The position numbers and the translations under genes are program-made. 64,000 bases of DNA, taken from positions 248,001 to 312,000 of the forward strand of contig QJNS01000042.1 of NCBI GenBank assembly GCA_004154925.1, read 5' to 3'. This DNA is from Monosporascus cannonballus (taxonomy: Eukaryota; Ascomycota; Sordariomycetes; Xylariales). This document shows positions 1 through 12,700 of the stretch, one piece after another. The notes under the pieces are model-generated. The model was not told the DNA's origin, made no database searches, and saw only the letters and a program-made list of their open reading frames with translations. The stretch's first letter is position 1. Each line of letters starts with the position of its first letter.

Positions 1-2300
1 CTTATTATCAAAATATTTCGATATTTTTGTCGTTTATTATTTTAATAATATTTTTATTTTTTTAAAAATAAAAAGAATAAATGGAAAATACGTTTATAAA
101 ATCTTTTACGTTTTATAAGACATAAAGTTATTTATTAACGCAAAAAAATTAATTCTATACATAAAAAATAAAATATTTAGGATATATTATTATTTTAAAA
201 TATATTAAAATAAACTTTAAGAAAATCGTTATAATTATAAAATAATAATTATTAACCATAATTAAAAAGGTATAAATATTCTTTAGATTTGCTTATTATT
301 AAAAGAAATTTATTCCAAATTTTAGTAAAATAATTATATTTATAATAAATTTTATTAAAAAAAAATTTAAATAAACGTTAAATATAGAAAAAGTATTTTA
401 TGTTATTAAGAATACGATTATTAATAAGTTAATACTAATTATATACGATTGAAACCGCCCCGTTAAATTAAAAACCGATATTTCGAATTACGGGTTAAAT
501 ATAATAATTAAATAATAAAATAATTAGGGCAAATTATACCTTATTATATATCTTTCGTTTAAATTAAAGGGAATCGAAATTAATTATGGTATTTTAAATA
601 AAGAATTTATAGCTATTATTATAATATTTCGAAAGTTAGGCATTTTTTAAAGAAAAGTTTATATTACGTTAAGGTTTATACGAATCACTAAAATTTTACC
701 CGATTTATTTTAACTAGGAAATTTATAAAACAATAATTAAAATATGCGGAAAAATTAACAAATTTCGACTTTGTTATTATTTACAAAAAAAATTAAAAAA
801 ATAACAAAATAAATATTTTAAGCAAATAAGCTAATTTCGAAAAAAGATTAATTAAAATTAATTATATAATTTTCGATATTATTATAAAAAATATTTACGG
901 TTACGATAAATTACGATAATTCAGATAATACCTTACGATATATATAAAAAAATTTAATAATATAGTAAATTTTTTAAAAAAACCAAAAAACGAACACAAT
1001 ATAAATTTTAAAAAATACCAAAAGGATTTAATACGGAAAATATACGAATATTAATTATATAAGTATTTAGAGATCCATAAAGCCTTAAAACGACTTTAAC
1101 GTATATATTTTTTTTAAAAATAAAATTAATAATATAGAAATTTATACGGCAATATAATATTTGCGCTAAAATAAAAACTTAATAACATAAGTTATATAAA
1201 AAACTATAGCGATTATTAATCGTAAAATAATTATGATATTTAATTATATTTAATTTTATTATTAAAGTTTTTATATTAAAACATCCAGATATAAAAATAT
1301 ATTACGATAGCACTTTTGTAATCGTCGACCGATTTACAAAATTTTTTTTCCTTATTATATTATAAAAATATAATCGCCGAATAATTAACATATATTATTT
1401 TTAAATATAATTTTAATATATACGGAATATTAATACAAAATATATTAAATAAAGGATTAATTTTCGCATTTAAGTGTTAATAAAACCTTATAATATAAAT
1501 TTATTTAAATTATAAATTATTTAACGTATTTAAACCATACCTAAATAAATAAATAAAATAAATAAATTAAATTTTGGAAATCCTTTTATAATATTATATT
1601 AATTACGAATAATATAATTATATTAAGAAATTATTAATCGTACATTTAATTTATAATACAAATTATTACGAAAATATTAAGATAATATTTACGAATGTAA
1701 ATTTTGATTATATTTTAAAAATTTATAGAAAAATACGTAACGATAATTTAATTAATATAAAATAATCTTTATATCAAAACAATTATAACATTTATACCAA
1801 AAAATAAAAATAAAATTAGAATTCGTACCAAATCAAATAAGCAAATATTATAATTTCAAAAAATTAAAAAAATTAACTTTCGAAAAAGGGGAAATAATTT
1901 TCCTTATTATTAAAAATATTTAAATTAAAAAACTTAATAAAAAATATAATTTTAAATATATCGGCCCATATAAAATCGCCAAGGAATTCTTAGAAAATAA
2001 TTATTAATTAGAATTTTTACATAAAGTTAAATTACATCCAATATTTTACATTTTTTTATTCGAATTAATAACGGATACGATTAAAGTATATACGGTATAA
2101 AACGGCGTAAAATTGGAAAACAAATAAGCAAATAAAATAAAAAAAATATTTAATATATAAAAGCAAAACGGATTCACTTAATATTTAATTAAGTGGAAAA
2201 AATATTTAAACTTCAAAAATATTTAAGAACTCGTTAAAAACCTTATTAACGCCTAATACCTATTAAAAGATTTTATTAATAATAACGGGCGCGTTTTAGT
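1..2300 (+). pseudogene. Gypsy pol remnant: RT end, RNase H, integrase, chromodomain
   Basis: Degraded polyprotein that once copied element RNA and integrated the cDNA. Bases 1-60 correspond to the region around the Y-x-D-D motif of RT. About 250-360 is the post-RT linker that reads FANLFYR-like in related elements. About 440-860 is RNase H. About 1290-1960 is the integrase core; the frame around 1320-1345 still reads VDRFTKF-like, a standard integrase opening. About 2000-2290 holds the C-terminal GPYKIAKE-like region and a chromodomain remnant. Stops occur every few codons and no frame is usable. The chromodomain assignment rests on alignment with the better preserved 63240-63560. Confidence 0.85.
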
Positions 2301-2900
2301 TAAAGATTAACTAATTCATAATCTGGATATCTGGTTAATCGGTTACGGTTTACGTTAACGTAATAGTTATAATGGCGGTTTCTAATAATTTTTATTCTTT
2401 TTCGAAGTACTTAAATTCCTTTATTATTTCCGTACATTAAATATTGCAGCGAAACATCTTAATTCCCCGGTAACGAAAAAGTTTTTTTCATTTCCGTAAA
2501 CGATTTAAATAATTAAATTACTTATTAAGATATTATTAAATTTTGAAAAACTTTTTTTCGGCAATACGTTCTTTTAATTTCAAACGATTTTTTTAATAAT
2601 TAATTTACGGTATTCAAATTCGGAAAAACCAAAAAAATTATATGGACTTTTATAAGCAGTATAAAAATATATTTCCCTAAATTGCAATAAGCTTTGTAAA
2701 TTTTATTTTCAAACTTGTAACGGGAATAAGAAATATTCGAAAACATAATAAAACCAAAGCGGTTCATCCGTTTTAAAAAAACGAAAGTATTAATACGTTT
2801 GCGAAATTTGCACTTTTTAATATAACCCCATATAATAAATATAAAAAAAGAAAAATTATTTACTAAAAATCAATAAACGAATAATTTGATTTTTGAGGAT
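2280..2900 (-). pseudogene. Antisense 3' ORF relic of the chromovirus
   Basis: On the strand opposite pol, just after the chromodomain, frames resemble the better preserved antisense frames at 50500-51130 (+) and 63553-64000 (-). The shared piece is an IGIRR/TGVRR-like string followed by GF-x-x-V and a short tail. Here it is heavily mutated and cannot be followed along its full length. Function unknown. Fungal Gypsy elements sometimes carry an extra 3' frame of this sort, but I cannot name a family. It is called because three copies in the window keep the same position and orientation. Confidence 0.5.
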
Positions 2901-2907
2901 AAAAATC

Positions 2908-2923
2908 TTAAAAAAAGGGAAAT
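2908..2923 (+). promoter_or_regulatory. Polypurine tract, copy 1
   Basis: A purine run (A7 G3 A3-like, then TCG) directly precedes the 3' LTR start TATTATAATC. The equivalent place in the minus-strand copy (50409-50427 read on -) has AGGAGAGAAAAAATCG followed by TATTACGACC. The shared layout identifies the plus-strand priming site and fixes the LTR boundary. Confidence 0.7.
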
Positions 2924-2925
2924 CG

Positions 2926-3339
2926 TATTATAATCTACCGGTTTTAGCTTTTAAAAATAATCGGGATCCTGAAAAACCAAATCCCGATTTAGCCAAAAAA
3001 TTACGTAACTGGCTTAAAAGGCTTAAGGGCCCTAATTGGACAAAAGAGCTTAAGCCGGATAAATACTAAAGGGGGCTTAAAAGGGCTTAAGGGGATTTAA
3101 TTAAAGAAATATCGTTAAACCATAACGAATACCTTAAACCGGAACGAGAATATATACGTTTATTATTTTTATAGTTTAATAACTTTAATTTGCAATAAGA
3201 TATCGTTACCTAAGGTACTTTTAGCATTACGAGACGTAACATATTACTGTATTTATTGCTCAGATTTCCACGATACTTCTGCCAACATAAACCCGTATGA
3301 CTAAGGTTTAATAGTTGGTTAAACCGCCTAGCCGTCACA
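2926..3339 (+). repeat. 3' LTR of chromovirus copy 1
   Basis: The LTR begins TATTATAATC, which is the family start TGTTACGACC with transitions only, and ends CCGTCACA. The right 130 bp (from GTTACC at about 3208) is well preserved and matches 38230-38306 plus 43775-43842, 48690-48820 (-), 50071-50200 (-), 56361-56490 (-) and 57810-57940. It is about 414 bp, longer than the 338-370 bp of other copies. The extra length includes a GGCTTAAAAGGCTTAAGGG-type imperfect duplication at 3011-3092. Confidence 0.8.
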
Positions 3340-3531
3340 CTGAGATTGTTATCCGCTACGTAGCCGACGCCTAGGACAACTGGCACATCGATACAAACGG
3401 TGTACTAGCCGCGGGCGTTGCGATACTGTGTGAAAGCGTCGTAGAATACCAGAGCTGAGAGTAAGCCTCACGGAGGGTCTTAATGGAAAAGCGGCGCCGG
3501 GAACACCGAGCGCCGTCATTCGTTTACCGCA
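3340..3531. other. GC-richer, little-RIPed spacer; no gene seen
   Basis: About 190 bp of roughly balanced base composition between the chromovirus LTR and element A. Before A inserted it was continuous with 25519-25640 on the other side. It lacks the TpA excess of its surroundings, which suggests low copy number when RIP acted. Read on -, 25640 to 25519 then 3531 downwards gives one short open frame across the empty site (see findings), but there is no recognisable protein. Confidence 0.5.
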
Positions 3532-3537
3532 GTGCTA
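3532..3537. repeat. Left TSD of element A (GTGCTA)
   Basis: GTGCTA directly before the left end GTTACC; repeated exactly at 25513-25518 after the right end. Confidence 0.85.
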
Positions 3538-3700
3538 GTTACCTCAGCTAGCTCAGGCCTCCCTGGCTCGTTTTCCCACTTTCTTCAAAGTCACTCAAGT
3601 ACCGCTCCACAACGCTAAATATTAACTAATCAAATCCCAAATCCCTGTAACGAATTAACGAGGTCTAAGTTGTAATTATGTAAAAACGGCTTGGTTTAAT
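3538..3700. repeat. Left terminal region of element A
   Basis: The first ~160 bp is much less mutated than the interior and is nearly the same as 26480-26640. It contains the palindromic AGCTAGCT and AGGCCT just inside the 9-bp TIR GTTACCTCA. Preservation at the end of a duplicated unit fits weaker RIP near duplication borders. Confidence 0.75.
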
Positions 3701-4612
3701 ATATTGCTTTTTCTAAAAAACGAAAATCCGTAATAACTTAATAATAAAACTTTTTTTCATAAATATATATATATATCGTTATTTTTGCCATAACTTATTA
3801 TCAATATTATATTAATTTTAATTAAAATTTATTTGTTATTTTTAAACCATAACGCGGATAATGATTATGGCCCGAATCCGTGATATTATTATCTTTTTTT
3901 TAAAAACGATAAATCCGAATCTTTCCAGTTTTACTGAGCTATACCCTTAAAAAAAAATATATGCATACCTTCCTTAAATTTTTAGCATTAAGATAAAAAA
4001 ATTAATATAATATTTAAAAATTTTACTCGTACTTAGGTTTTTTTTCTTAATTTAAGCTCAATTATTAATTCGATTATTTGGATTAACCCATTAATTAATA
4101 TTTAAAAAAAGCAAATATACGAAAAATTATTAATACATAAAAATTAATAAAAATTTGTAATTCCAGTTTATTAAAATCCTATTATACGCAAATACCATAA
4201 TATATTATACAGAAAGCTTATAATATTTATAAAAAAGCCTGGGTTTTATCGCCTGGTCGAAAAGATATTATTCAAAATTAAAATAATTTATACCACTTTA
4301 AATAAAATTTAATATTTTATAAAAGCATTTGCCTTTAACTTGTTTAAACCTTTAAACAAAATAATTATATACTTTAAAAAATAATAATCATATAATACGA
4401 AACGAAAAATGAAACGGTTTTATAATAATAACGATCCGGATATTTATATATATATATATTTATAATTTTAATTATTATAATTAAAATTATTTCCAAAAAT
4501 AACAAGTATTAATAACTTTATTTACTAAGTAGACTTTTATTATTTTCAAATTTATCACGACATAATATCGATATATTAAATAGGTTAAATATTTGCAAAA
4601 TTTATTATATAT

Positions 4613-4801
4613 TGTTATAGGCCAAAGCCTATAGGGCAGTTCGAGCTTACGGAGCGAACTTTTTAGCTCGAATTTATCTATATATATATAAGAAGCCGTT
4701 ATTTTCCTAATAGCTAACTGTTTCTCCTTTTCCCTTTTCACTTTAAATATACTCCTTTATTAGGTCGTATTTTGTTTAATTTACGTACCGTACACGTTAT
4801 A
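4613..4801 (+). repeat. 5' LTR, 190-bp Gypsy family
   Basis: Starts TGTTATAGGCCAAAGCC and ends CACGTTATA; in the best copy (23686-23875) these read TGTTACAGCC on - and CCGTTACA. It includes an inverted pair, AGCTTACGGAGCGAACT with TTAGCTCGAA downstream, and a short TATATATATA run that could have served as a TATA region. Confidence 0.85.
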
Positions 4802-4859
4802 TATATATACGGTTATCATTTATTATAATTTTCAAAAAATTAAGTAAAAATGAAACATA

Positions 4860-6200
4860 TTTTAAAAATACCTTGGTAACGAATAATAAGCTAAAAAACG
4901 TTTTACAACGGAATTATTGCAAAGTAATATAATTAACGAAATTATAAGAAAGTTTACGGTATTAATTTTATCCGGAATTACGAAAGAAAACTTATAATAT
5001 TAATTGTTCGTAAATATGTTTTAAAAGTTTAATATATGGCAGAAAAGATTTGTCAAATTAAATTTTACCCGTAACGAAACGATAAATAATATATTTAACC
5101 GAATAACAGAAATAGAAAAATACTTTTTTATAAGAACGGAAAAAAAAACTTTTATAAAATAAGGTTAACTTTGCTAAAGATTTACTGTAAGCCCGCCGTT
5201 TAATAATACATTCGCAAAGGCGAATCGTAAACTTATAAAATAACTTTCGTAAAACGGGAAATAAAAAATTAACCGTTTATTCTTTGCTATATTTTATACG
5301 AAAATAAAAGAAGCCGGTTGATTTTTGACCTTTTTATAATAATTTGCTTAAATATTATAATATTTATATATATTAAAAAGTAATTATAATTTAATTATTA
5401 ATTCTAAAAAAGGAATTATAAAAGGATTTCGACGTCGATAATTTGTTCTTTAATATAAAAAAATATTTCGAAAATAAATGAGCTATATAATTCGTTAAAA
5501 AGTAAGGTAAACGTTTAAAATAAGGTAATAATTGATAATTCCAAATTTATTTATTAAATTTTAAAATTAAATTAACTAAACGGAAAATGTTAATATAACT
5601 TTTAATAATTAAAATAATTTTGTTAAATATTAATATTAATATATAATTTCGTAACGTATTAATTGCGTAAAATATACCTTATAACGATTATAATTATTAG
5701 GTACGTAAAATAAAAAGAATTAATTATTTAAGTATTTTGCCCGATTATTATATAAATAAAAAAACGACAATCTAATATTTTGGTAAAAATAATAAAAATG
5801 TTAACTAACAATAATATATCGGTTAAATTAATAAATCGGCTTAAATAATAAACGTTTAAAAAGATATATTTATAACGGATATTGCCTAATTAATTACGTT
5901 AATTTTTAAGTTTATAAACTAATAATAAAATTGTTAAAAAATTAATCCGGGGGTAATTCGAAACGGGATGCGAATAACCGGCTTTATACGAAATAACGTT
6001 TTAATAACGAAATAAGAGTTCGAAAATTGAAAAAACAATATTTCCGTTACGTTATTACGAGTTATTCGAATTAGAAATGCCCCAAATATATATCCGCAAA
6101 ACGGCCTCGTTTGGCTAAGACGGAGATTACGGTAGCGAATTTACGAAATGCCGTTAGCGGAAATAACGATTCGGATAACGAAAATTTAAAAAAGTAACTT
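4860..6200 (+). pseudogene. Gypsy gag remnant
   Basis: Degraded capsid gene. A frame around 5020-5110 reads NMF-x-KFNIW and then RNETINNIFNRITEIEKYF, the W...N...I..RF.E.E pattern of retrotransposon gag. About 6030-6180 (frame with TYIRKTAS-like and DGDYGSEFTKC-like strings) is mirrored at 22310-22450 on -, which confirms it belongs to the family. There is no continuous frame. The nucleocapsid zinc knuckle could not be placed with confidence. Confidence 0.65.
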
Positions 6201-6369
6201 TTGTCAAAAGTTACTAATAGGAAAAAAATATAATAAATAATTAATAAATAATTAATAATAATCGAAATAATTCGTTTTTTATATTGTATACCTTAATTAA
6301 TAAGATTATATATATAATCGTTTTAATTAATAATAAATATATTTATTATTTTACGTTTAATTAATTGCT

Positions 6370-9300
6370 AACCCGCCGTTTAAAAATATAACGCATATTT
6401 ATTTTACCTTATCGATTAGAATCAACGAAAAGTAACGAACTTATAACGATTATAATCCGAAAAATTATTAATGTTAATATAAATTTGGACGGTTATTTAA
6501 AACAAATTTAAAGGTACGTAATTAAAGATTGATTTTAATTTTTTATTTTAGGAAAACAATAAATAAAATATAATATCATTATTTACGAAACGAAATAACG
6601 GTTTATCTGTTTCGCGGATAACGTTATCAGGCTTATATTATGCGAAAAAAATAATTCGATAAAAAGTTTAAGGACCGCCAAAAGAGGCAATTATAAAAGT
6701 ACAAAAAAATCTGTCTAATAATGGCCGTAACCTTTACGGCAATGAAGTAATAGAATTATTGCAGAAAAACGGAATACGGTTATTCGCAATTTTAATAAAG
6801 GACATTTACAAAACCTTAAAAGTAAAACAATATTGAATTTCCAATAATATAATAAAATATTTTTTTAAAGAAATATGGGAATTCCGAAACCTTTTTAAAA
6901 ATAACGGAAATTCGTTATTATTATTTTATTATAATAATAACGACGAAAGAGTAAACCTAAAAATATATATTTCGTGTTAAAAAAAGTAATTTTATAAGGT
7001 CTTTTATATGGGATATTAAAAAAATTATTAATTTTATATAAAATACTTATAAACATATTTGACAAAAATTAAATTTGGGTTAATAGCTTTTCCGTAAGTA
7101 TTCGGGTATTATTTGTAAGGAAATTTAACGGGGATTTATGATATTGCGTAAATTATAAAAAATTAATTAAAATTATGAAATAAAACCGTTATTTTTTTTC
7201 GTTAATAAAAAAACGTTAAAAGTTTTATTATAGGCCCGGTAATTTACGAAGTTTAATGATCGAACGGCTGGTTACCGATAACGTATCCGCTAAGGAAATA
7301 AATCAAAAATTGCGTTCTGTATATGCTTTAGATTTTTGGAATAATTAATATATTTATTTAGCTTTAGCGATATACCGGTTACTTTTAGAATTATATTAAT
7401 ATTACATTAAAATATAATTTTAATAATTTTTATTTCGCATATCTAAATAATATATTAATTTATTCGTTAGGCTTCTGAACAGATTATATAGCTAAAATTG
7501 AATTAATATTTCTTTATTTAGTAAATATTAAAAAGAATTAGCCCGGATAAATACAAATTTGTAATTTAAGAAATAAAGTATTTAGAATTTATTATCGGAA
7601 TAAAAATAAATTTAAAAATTAATCTTAAAAAATATTTATTATTCGAAAATCAAAGGCTCTTAGTAAGTTAAAAAATATTAAAAACTTTATCTGGGTCGCC
7701 AACTTTTACCAAACCTTTATAAAAGATTTTAACTAAATAAGAGTTCTCTTTTTATAATTAATTAAAAAGAAAACCTTTTTCCGGTAAAGAAATAAAAAAT
7801 AATAAGTTTTCAACCGATTTAAAAAGTTTTTTTTTATAACGTTTATCTTTACGTATTAAAATTACGAAAAAAATAATAATAAAAATAAATTGTTTTGGCT
7901 AAATAATTAAAAGGTATTTATTTTAATTCAATTTATTAAAGCAGTTACGATTAATGACATATTTTTTAAAAAAGTTATCGCCAGTTAAATATAATTACGA
8001 AATATATAATAAAAAGTTATTAATTATCGTTAACACGTTAACAAAATAAAAAAGGGAATTGTAAAAGTTTATTAACCCTTTTACGATCTTGATAAATTAC
8101 GTAATTCTTTGATACTTTATAAATATTTGTAAATTTATTACAAAATAAGTTGGATAAATTATTTTTTTATTTCCCTTTAACTTTTTAATTAAATATCGCC
8201 TTAATAAATTAATAAATTAATCCAATATAATATTTTGTAAATTATAAAACGCATTACGTTAAAAAAATATTAAATTTAAAAGGCGAATAACCCGGTTAAT
8301 CAAAAAAATACTTATTTAACAAGTTAAGATAAATTTAAAAAGTGTTAATGGCCGTAATTTACTTAAAATAAAGAAACAATAAATAACCGGTTATACCCCA
8401 TGGTAAAAAAATATTTTTCGAAAAAAACTTTCAAAAACTATGAAGTTTTAAAATTATTAAAAATAAAAATTTAAATATGGCGTACGCCGTTATAGCTTAA
8501 AAAATACGTAATTACCCCTTAATTACAAACGCGGTAAAAATATTTAAAATAAAATCTTTTTTTAATTTTAACGGTTTCTTATAATTTAAAAAATATATTT
8601 GAGTTTTTAGTTAAAGATCGTTTCGGATATTATTAATTTAACGGATATACAATTGTTATATTACCGGCTACCTACCAAAAAATATTACCTTAATAATATT
8701 AATCAATAATTATTATTAACCACAGTAAATTTAAAATATATACGCTTTTTGTTATAATTATAATATTTATAATAAGTTGTATATATGGAAAAAAAAAAAA
8801 AAGGGTTATTACGGCTTTTAGTTATTCCAAATTAATTGTATTTAAATTTTTCCGTAAACTTTATAATCGATTTACCAGCAAAACAAAAAAAGAACCCCCT
8901 TTTTCTTATGGTATTTTACGATCGTTAAGCAAAAATGATTAATTTAAAGCCGATATTTAGCATAAACGCAAAAACGTACGTTTAATAGCTCATTATTTGC
9001 TATTAAAAATATTACGGTTTTCTTAAAATATTTATATCCGATGGGGGATATAATTAAAAAACTATATTTTAAATATATTTATGGAATGTAATAAATATAG
9101 AGTAATAATATAATATTTCTTTTTATTTCCAAACGGACTAAATTACGAAAAAAGTTAAATAAAGAATTTCGTATATTTTTATTATTTCATAAGTTATGTA
9201 TAATATAATTAGACTAAATTTTTACCAGGAATACAGGTAACTATTAACGGCAGGTATTTCGCGTTAAAATATTTTTTTTAATTTATGGCTATAATATAAA

Positions 9301-9600
9301 AATTATTCACGAAATACCGGTAATTACTTAATTAACTCTTAAAGCGAAAAACATTATTAATTTTATTAAGAAGTTATAAGAAAGTACGGAATTTATATAA
9401 ATTATTATAATGTTAATATAAGCCCGGATAAAATAATTAATTAATATTTTTAAAAGCATAAATATTATGTTTTGAAATAAAAAAGCTTAATATAATTAAA
9501 CTTCAAATTCGTAATTATTCCGAAATTATTTAAAATATTATTTTAAATATATGTTACATATAAAATTATTATAATTACGTTATATAATACCGTAAAATTA
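6370..9600 (+). pseudogene. Gypsy pol remnant: protease, RT, RNase H, integrase
   Basis: RT is marked near 7110-7165 by FVRKFNGDL and a CVNYKKL-like string, the F-V-x-K-x-x-G-x-L-R and V-D-Y-R-x-L blocks of Gypsy RT, then FSDIPVTF near 7360 (usually GLSNAPATF). The post-RT linker reads WVANFYQTFIKDF-like near 7690. RNase H follows to about 8080. Integrase is marked near 8845-8930 by FSVNFIIDLPAK and FLMVFYDR, and near 9030 by FISDGG, equivalent to the catalytic VSDRG/SDGG block. A protease between 6370 and 6650 is inferred from position only. Stops and frame changes are abundant. Confidence 0.8.
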
Positions 9601-9989
9601 AATCTATCGTCGGAAATATACTCAAAATTTAACGTAAATTCCTAAAATTAATAATAAAAGAAACCTGATATTTAATTAAATCCTAAATAGTAATTAAATA
9701 TTATTAATATTATTAGAAAAAAAAGGAAAAATATATATATAATAAAACATATATTAAAGGCCGAAAATAAGTAAATAAGCCTTAACTGCCGAAATGAACT
9801 ATTCGTAAAATAAGTAAATTACAGCCAATGAAGGTAAAAATTACGTCATAATTTCAAAAATATAATTACCCTAACTAATTTCGAGAAATTATTCGGAAAC
9901 GGAAACGGGGTTAGCGAAAACGTAAAAGTATAAATAAGGACAAAAAGAAAAAAGTATAAATAAAGCCGCCGCCGCCTTGCTGCAATTTC

Positions 9990-10018
9990 GTTACTCTTTA
10001 AGGGTAAAAAAAAGATAA
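9990..10018 (+). promoter_or_regulatory. Polypurine tract, 190-bp Gypsy family
   Basis: AAGGGTAAAAAAAAGATAA lies directly before the 3' LTR. The minus-strand copy has a comparable run, AAGGGCGAAGAAAAGGGTAA, at 18505-18525 read on -. Confidence 0.65.
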
Positions 10019-10206
10019 TATTATAAGTTAAAACTTATAAAACAGCTCGAGTTTACGGAATAAGTTCCTTAGCCTAAACTTACTTATATATATAGGGAAC
10101 AGCTACCTTAATGGTGGCTAGCTATTTTTCCTTTGCCCTTTTTACCTTAAATATACACCGTTATTAGGTCGTATCTCCGTTTAACTTACGTATCGTACCC
10201 GTTAAA
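10019..10206 (+). repeat. 3' LTR, 190-bp Gypsy family
   Basis: 188 bp starting TATTATAAG and ending CCCGTTAAA; it matches 4613-4801 and the two LTRs of the minus-strand copy along its length, with mostly transition differences. Confidence 0.85.
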
Positions 10207-10449
10207 TATATTAAATAAAAATATAATTCGATTAATTAAAACATATTAAAATAATTGTATTAATTGTTTATAATTATATAACGTTAATTAAATTAAATTA
10301 TATTTTATAGTTAAATTTCACAAGGCCATATCATATTTTAATAAAATAATTATAGTATTTAAAATTATATTTGTAATATAACCTTTTAATATGGTATCGT
10401 TCAATGAAATATTATTATCGTGTTTGCCCGTTATTATAGCGGTATTTTT

Positions 10450-12700
10450 AAAAAATATTAAAATAATATATATTCCGGCTGAAGTATTATTATAAAATAA
10501 AATAATTTTATAAAACGTTATAATTGTATCTGGTATTACCTATTATATTTTATTAATTCGTAATTAATATTATACGGATTTTACTTTTATTTTACTTAAT
10601 ATGTTTTATAAACGTAATAAATAAAGTTCTTTTAATCTTTTTCAATTAAAACTTATTCCGTATAATAAACACCGTTTAATTTCATTAAATATAATTAATA
10701 AAAATGAAGATACTATCGACGGTATTTATAATATTTATTAAAAGTTATTTTAAAAGTTATATAAATTTTAAAAAAAAGATTAATTTTCGAAACGTCTTTA
10801 TCTTATTTACAAAAATAAGAAAATAATTATTTACATGCTCAAAATATAGGCCAATTGAGCCGAAATATTTAATTTATATAATATGAAATTAGTGTTTTTT
10901 TGTATTTTATTTTATATATAAATTAAAATTTTATTTATATATATACGTATTTATTAATTCAATAATATAATTAAAATGCATAAAACATAAATAATTTTAA
11001 ACACGAAAGGGGAATTTTTAAATAAAATAATATAATTATGTTAAAAATTACCGAAACTTTATTTTTTCGAATTTTTTAATTTTTATATATATAATATTCG
11101 TATATTTGTTTTTTTTCCACGAATTACGTATCCGATAAAATCTATTTATAATAAAAGTATTATTATATATAAAACTTTTCAGAAAAATTTAACCGAAAGA
11201 TTTTTTTCGAAAACCCAAATTACCGAATTTATAAAAAATATATATTTCCGGTTAACCGTCGCCGAATTTGAATTTATCGCGTATAACATAACTTCTAAAT
11301 ATTTTAATTATAATATATAAATAAGGGAAATATTATAAAATTTTAATTAAAACGCTTCAATAAATAAGAGTTTTTCCGACGAAAACCTTTTCTTATTATT
11401 TATTAATAATACGTTACTTAGTAATATAAATAATTTAACGGATAATTCGTAAATATTTGATTTTTTAATTTGGAAATATAATTTATGTATATTATTTTTT
11501 AAATAACCTAATTTTAATTCAAGTATAACCAATAAAATTTCTTAATTATATAATTACCGAACCGGACATATTTTTAATACGGCCGATATTTGATAAGGCG
11601 ATAACATTTTTAACTTTATTAAAAATAATAATTAACCGTTAATCTATTTTATATTGTTTAAAAAAAATTTCGAAATTTTTATTATTTTTTTAAGAAAAAC
11701 CTATATTTACATATATTATTTATAAATTATGTAATATAATAAGATTAAGTATACGAAATAATTAATACCGATTTTATGATTCTTTTAAAGCCGTTTAATT
11801 CGATTATAGCAAAAAAATTTGATTTCCATTAAATTTTACGTTTTATTAAATTAAACTAAGTAATTATAAATTTAATATTAATATGAAATCTATTTACGAC
11901 AAAATCTAAAAAAATATAAAAAATACTTAATCGGAAAAATAAATATTATAATTTATAACTTATTAATAAATTCCGCCAGTTAAGAAAATACATATAATAA
12001 TAATATGGTTTTTTTTTCGAAATTTATTTTTAATTAAATACCGTATATTTTTATAAGGTAAATTCCATACCAGTGATATTTTTTCGCAGATGACATATTA
12101 CGTCATTTAGAGTTTCAGTAACGAAACTTTTGAATACATTTAATTTTTTCGGGCGAGACTTTTAATTTATTAAAACATATTTGTTTTAAATTAAAAGAAA
12201 CAGCTAAAATTCGGAAAGTATTTTAGCTATAAACCATAAAATTATACAAAGTAAATTGATTAATAATATAAAAAAATTTAATTGGCTAAATACAGCAAAA
12301 AAATAAAAATTAATTTATAAAAATTTTTAATATAATTTTCCGAAACATTTTTAATATTAAATTTATTAAAAGTAATTTGGTTCCAGAAAACTGTAATATT
12401 TTATATATTAATAAAAGCTGTAATTCTATTGTATAAATTGTTAATAATATTATTGATAAGTTTAATTAAAATAATTTATTATTATTCTTATCGTTTTCGG
12501 ATAAATAAAATAAGAATTCATTAAACAAAATTAAATTAATATATACTTTTTTAATTTTTTTTATTTTGTATATTATTTTATAAGTACTATAATATTTATA
12601 TTATAATTTTAATATTAATATAATTTTATTATTTACGTAGTTTTAATTAATTAATATGGGTGTCAGGTTATATATGATTATAATTAGTTAATAATTGTAT
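10450..12700 (+). pseudogene. Element A coding remnant, left-centre (unknown protein)
   Basis: This stretch aligns with copy B at 27790-30050. Where one copy has a stop, the other often has a Gln, Arg or Trp codon in the same + frame. Shared strings include LKPIPYNKH / LKPILYKKYH with IINKNED / IINENKG (A about 10640-10700, B about 27970-28030), YIFPV-NRRR / YIYFRLFIAEF near A 11240 and B 28570, and a G-H-I-F-N-T-A-D-like string near A 11560. This indicates former coding on +. I do not recognise a transposase, helicase, polymerase or recombinase motif with confidence. Confidence 0.45.

Larger units (their letters stand above)
1..3339 (+). mobile_element. Ty3/Gypsy chromovirus, 3' part, RIP-degraded (copy 1)
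   Basis: The 3' half of a chromodomain-bearing Gypsy retrotransposon; its 5' half lies left of the window. Order seen on +: end of reverse transcriptase, RNase H, integrase, chromodomain, 3' untranslated segment, polypurine tract, 3' LTR. Nearly every stretch aligns by eye with 61180-63560 (for example the start of this window with 61185 onward, and 460-520 with 61640-61700), so the two belong to one family. All frames are broken by TAA/TAG of the kind RIP makes from CAA, CAG and TGG codons. The right end at 3339 is fixed by the LTR terminus CCGTCACA. The left TSD is not visible, so the element cannot be shown to be complete. Confidence 0.9.
4613..10206 (+). mobile_element. Full-length Ty3/Gypsy element, 190-bp-LTR family, inserted in A
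   Basis: 5,594 bp between TATAT (4608-4612) and TATAT (10207-10211), a 5-bp TSD, although in an AT-rich setting. LTRs lie at 4613-4801 and 10019-10206. The internal region on + has gag, then RT, RNase H and integrase in Gypsy order (RT before integrase). The same family occurs at 18315-23875 on -. All frames carry RIP stops. No chromodomain was recognised. Confidence 0.9.

Noticed and set aside
4487..4741. 84-codon frame on -
   Set aside because: Runs through the Gypsy 5' LTR and its target; the other LTR copies do not keep it.
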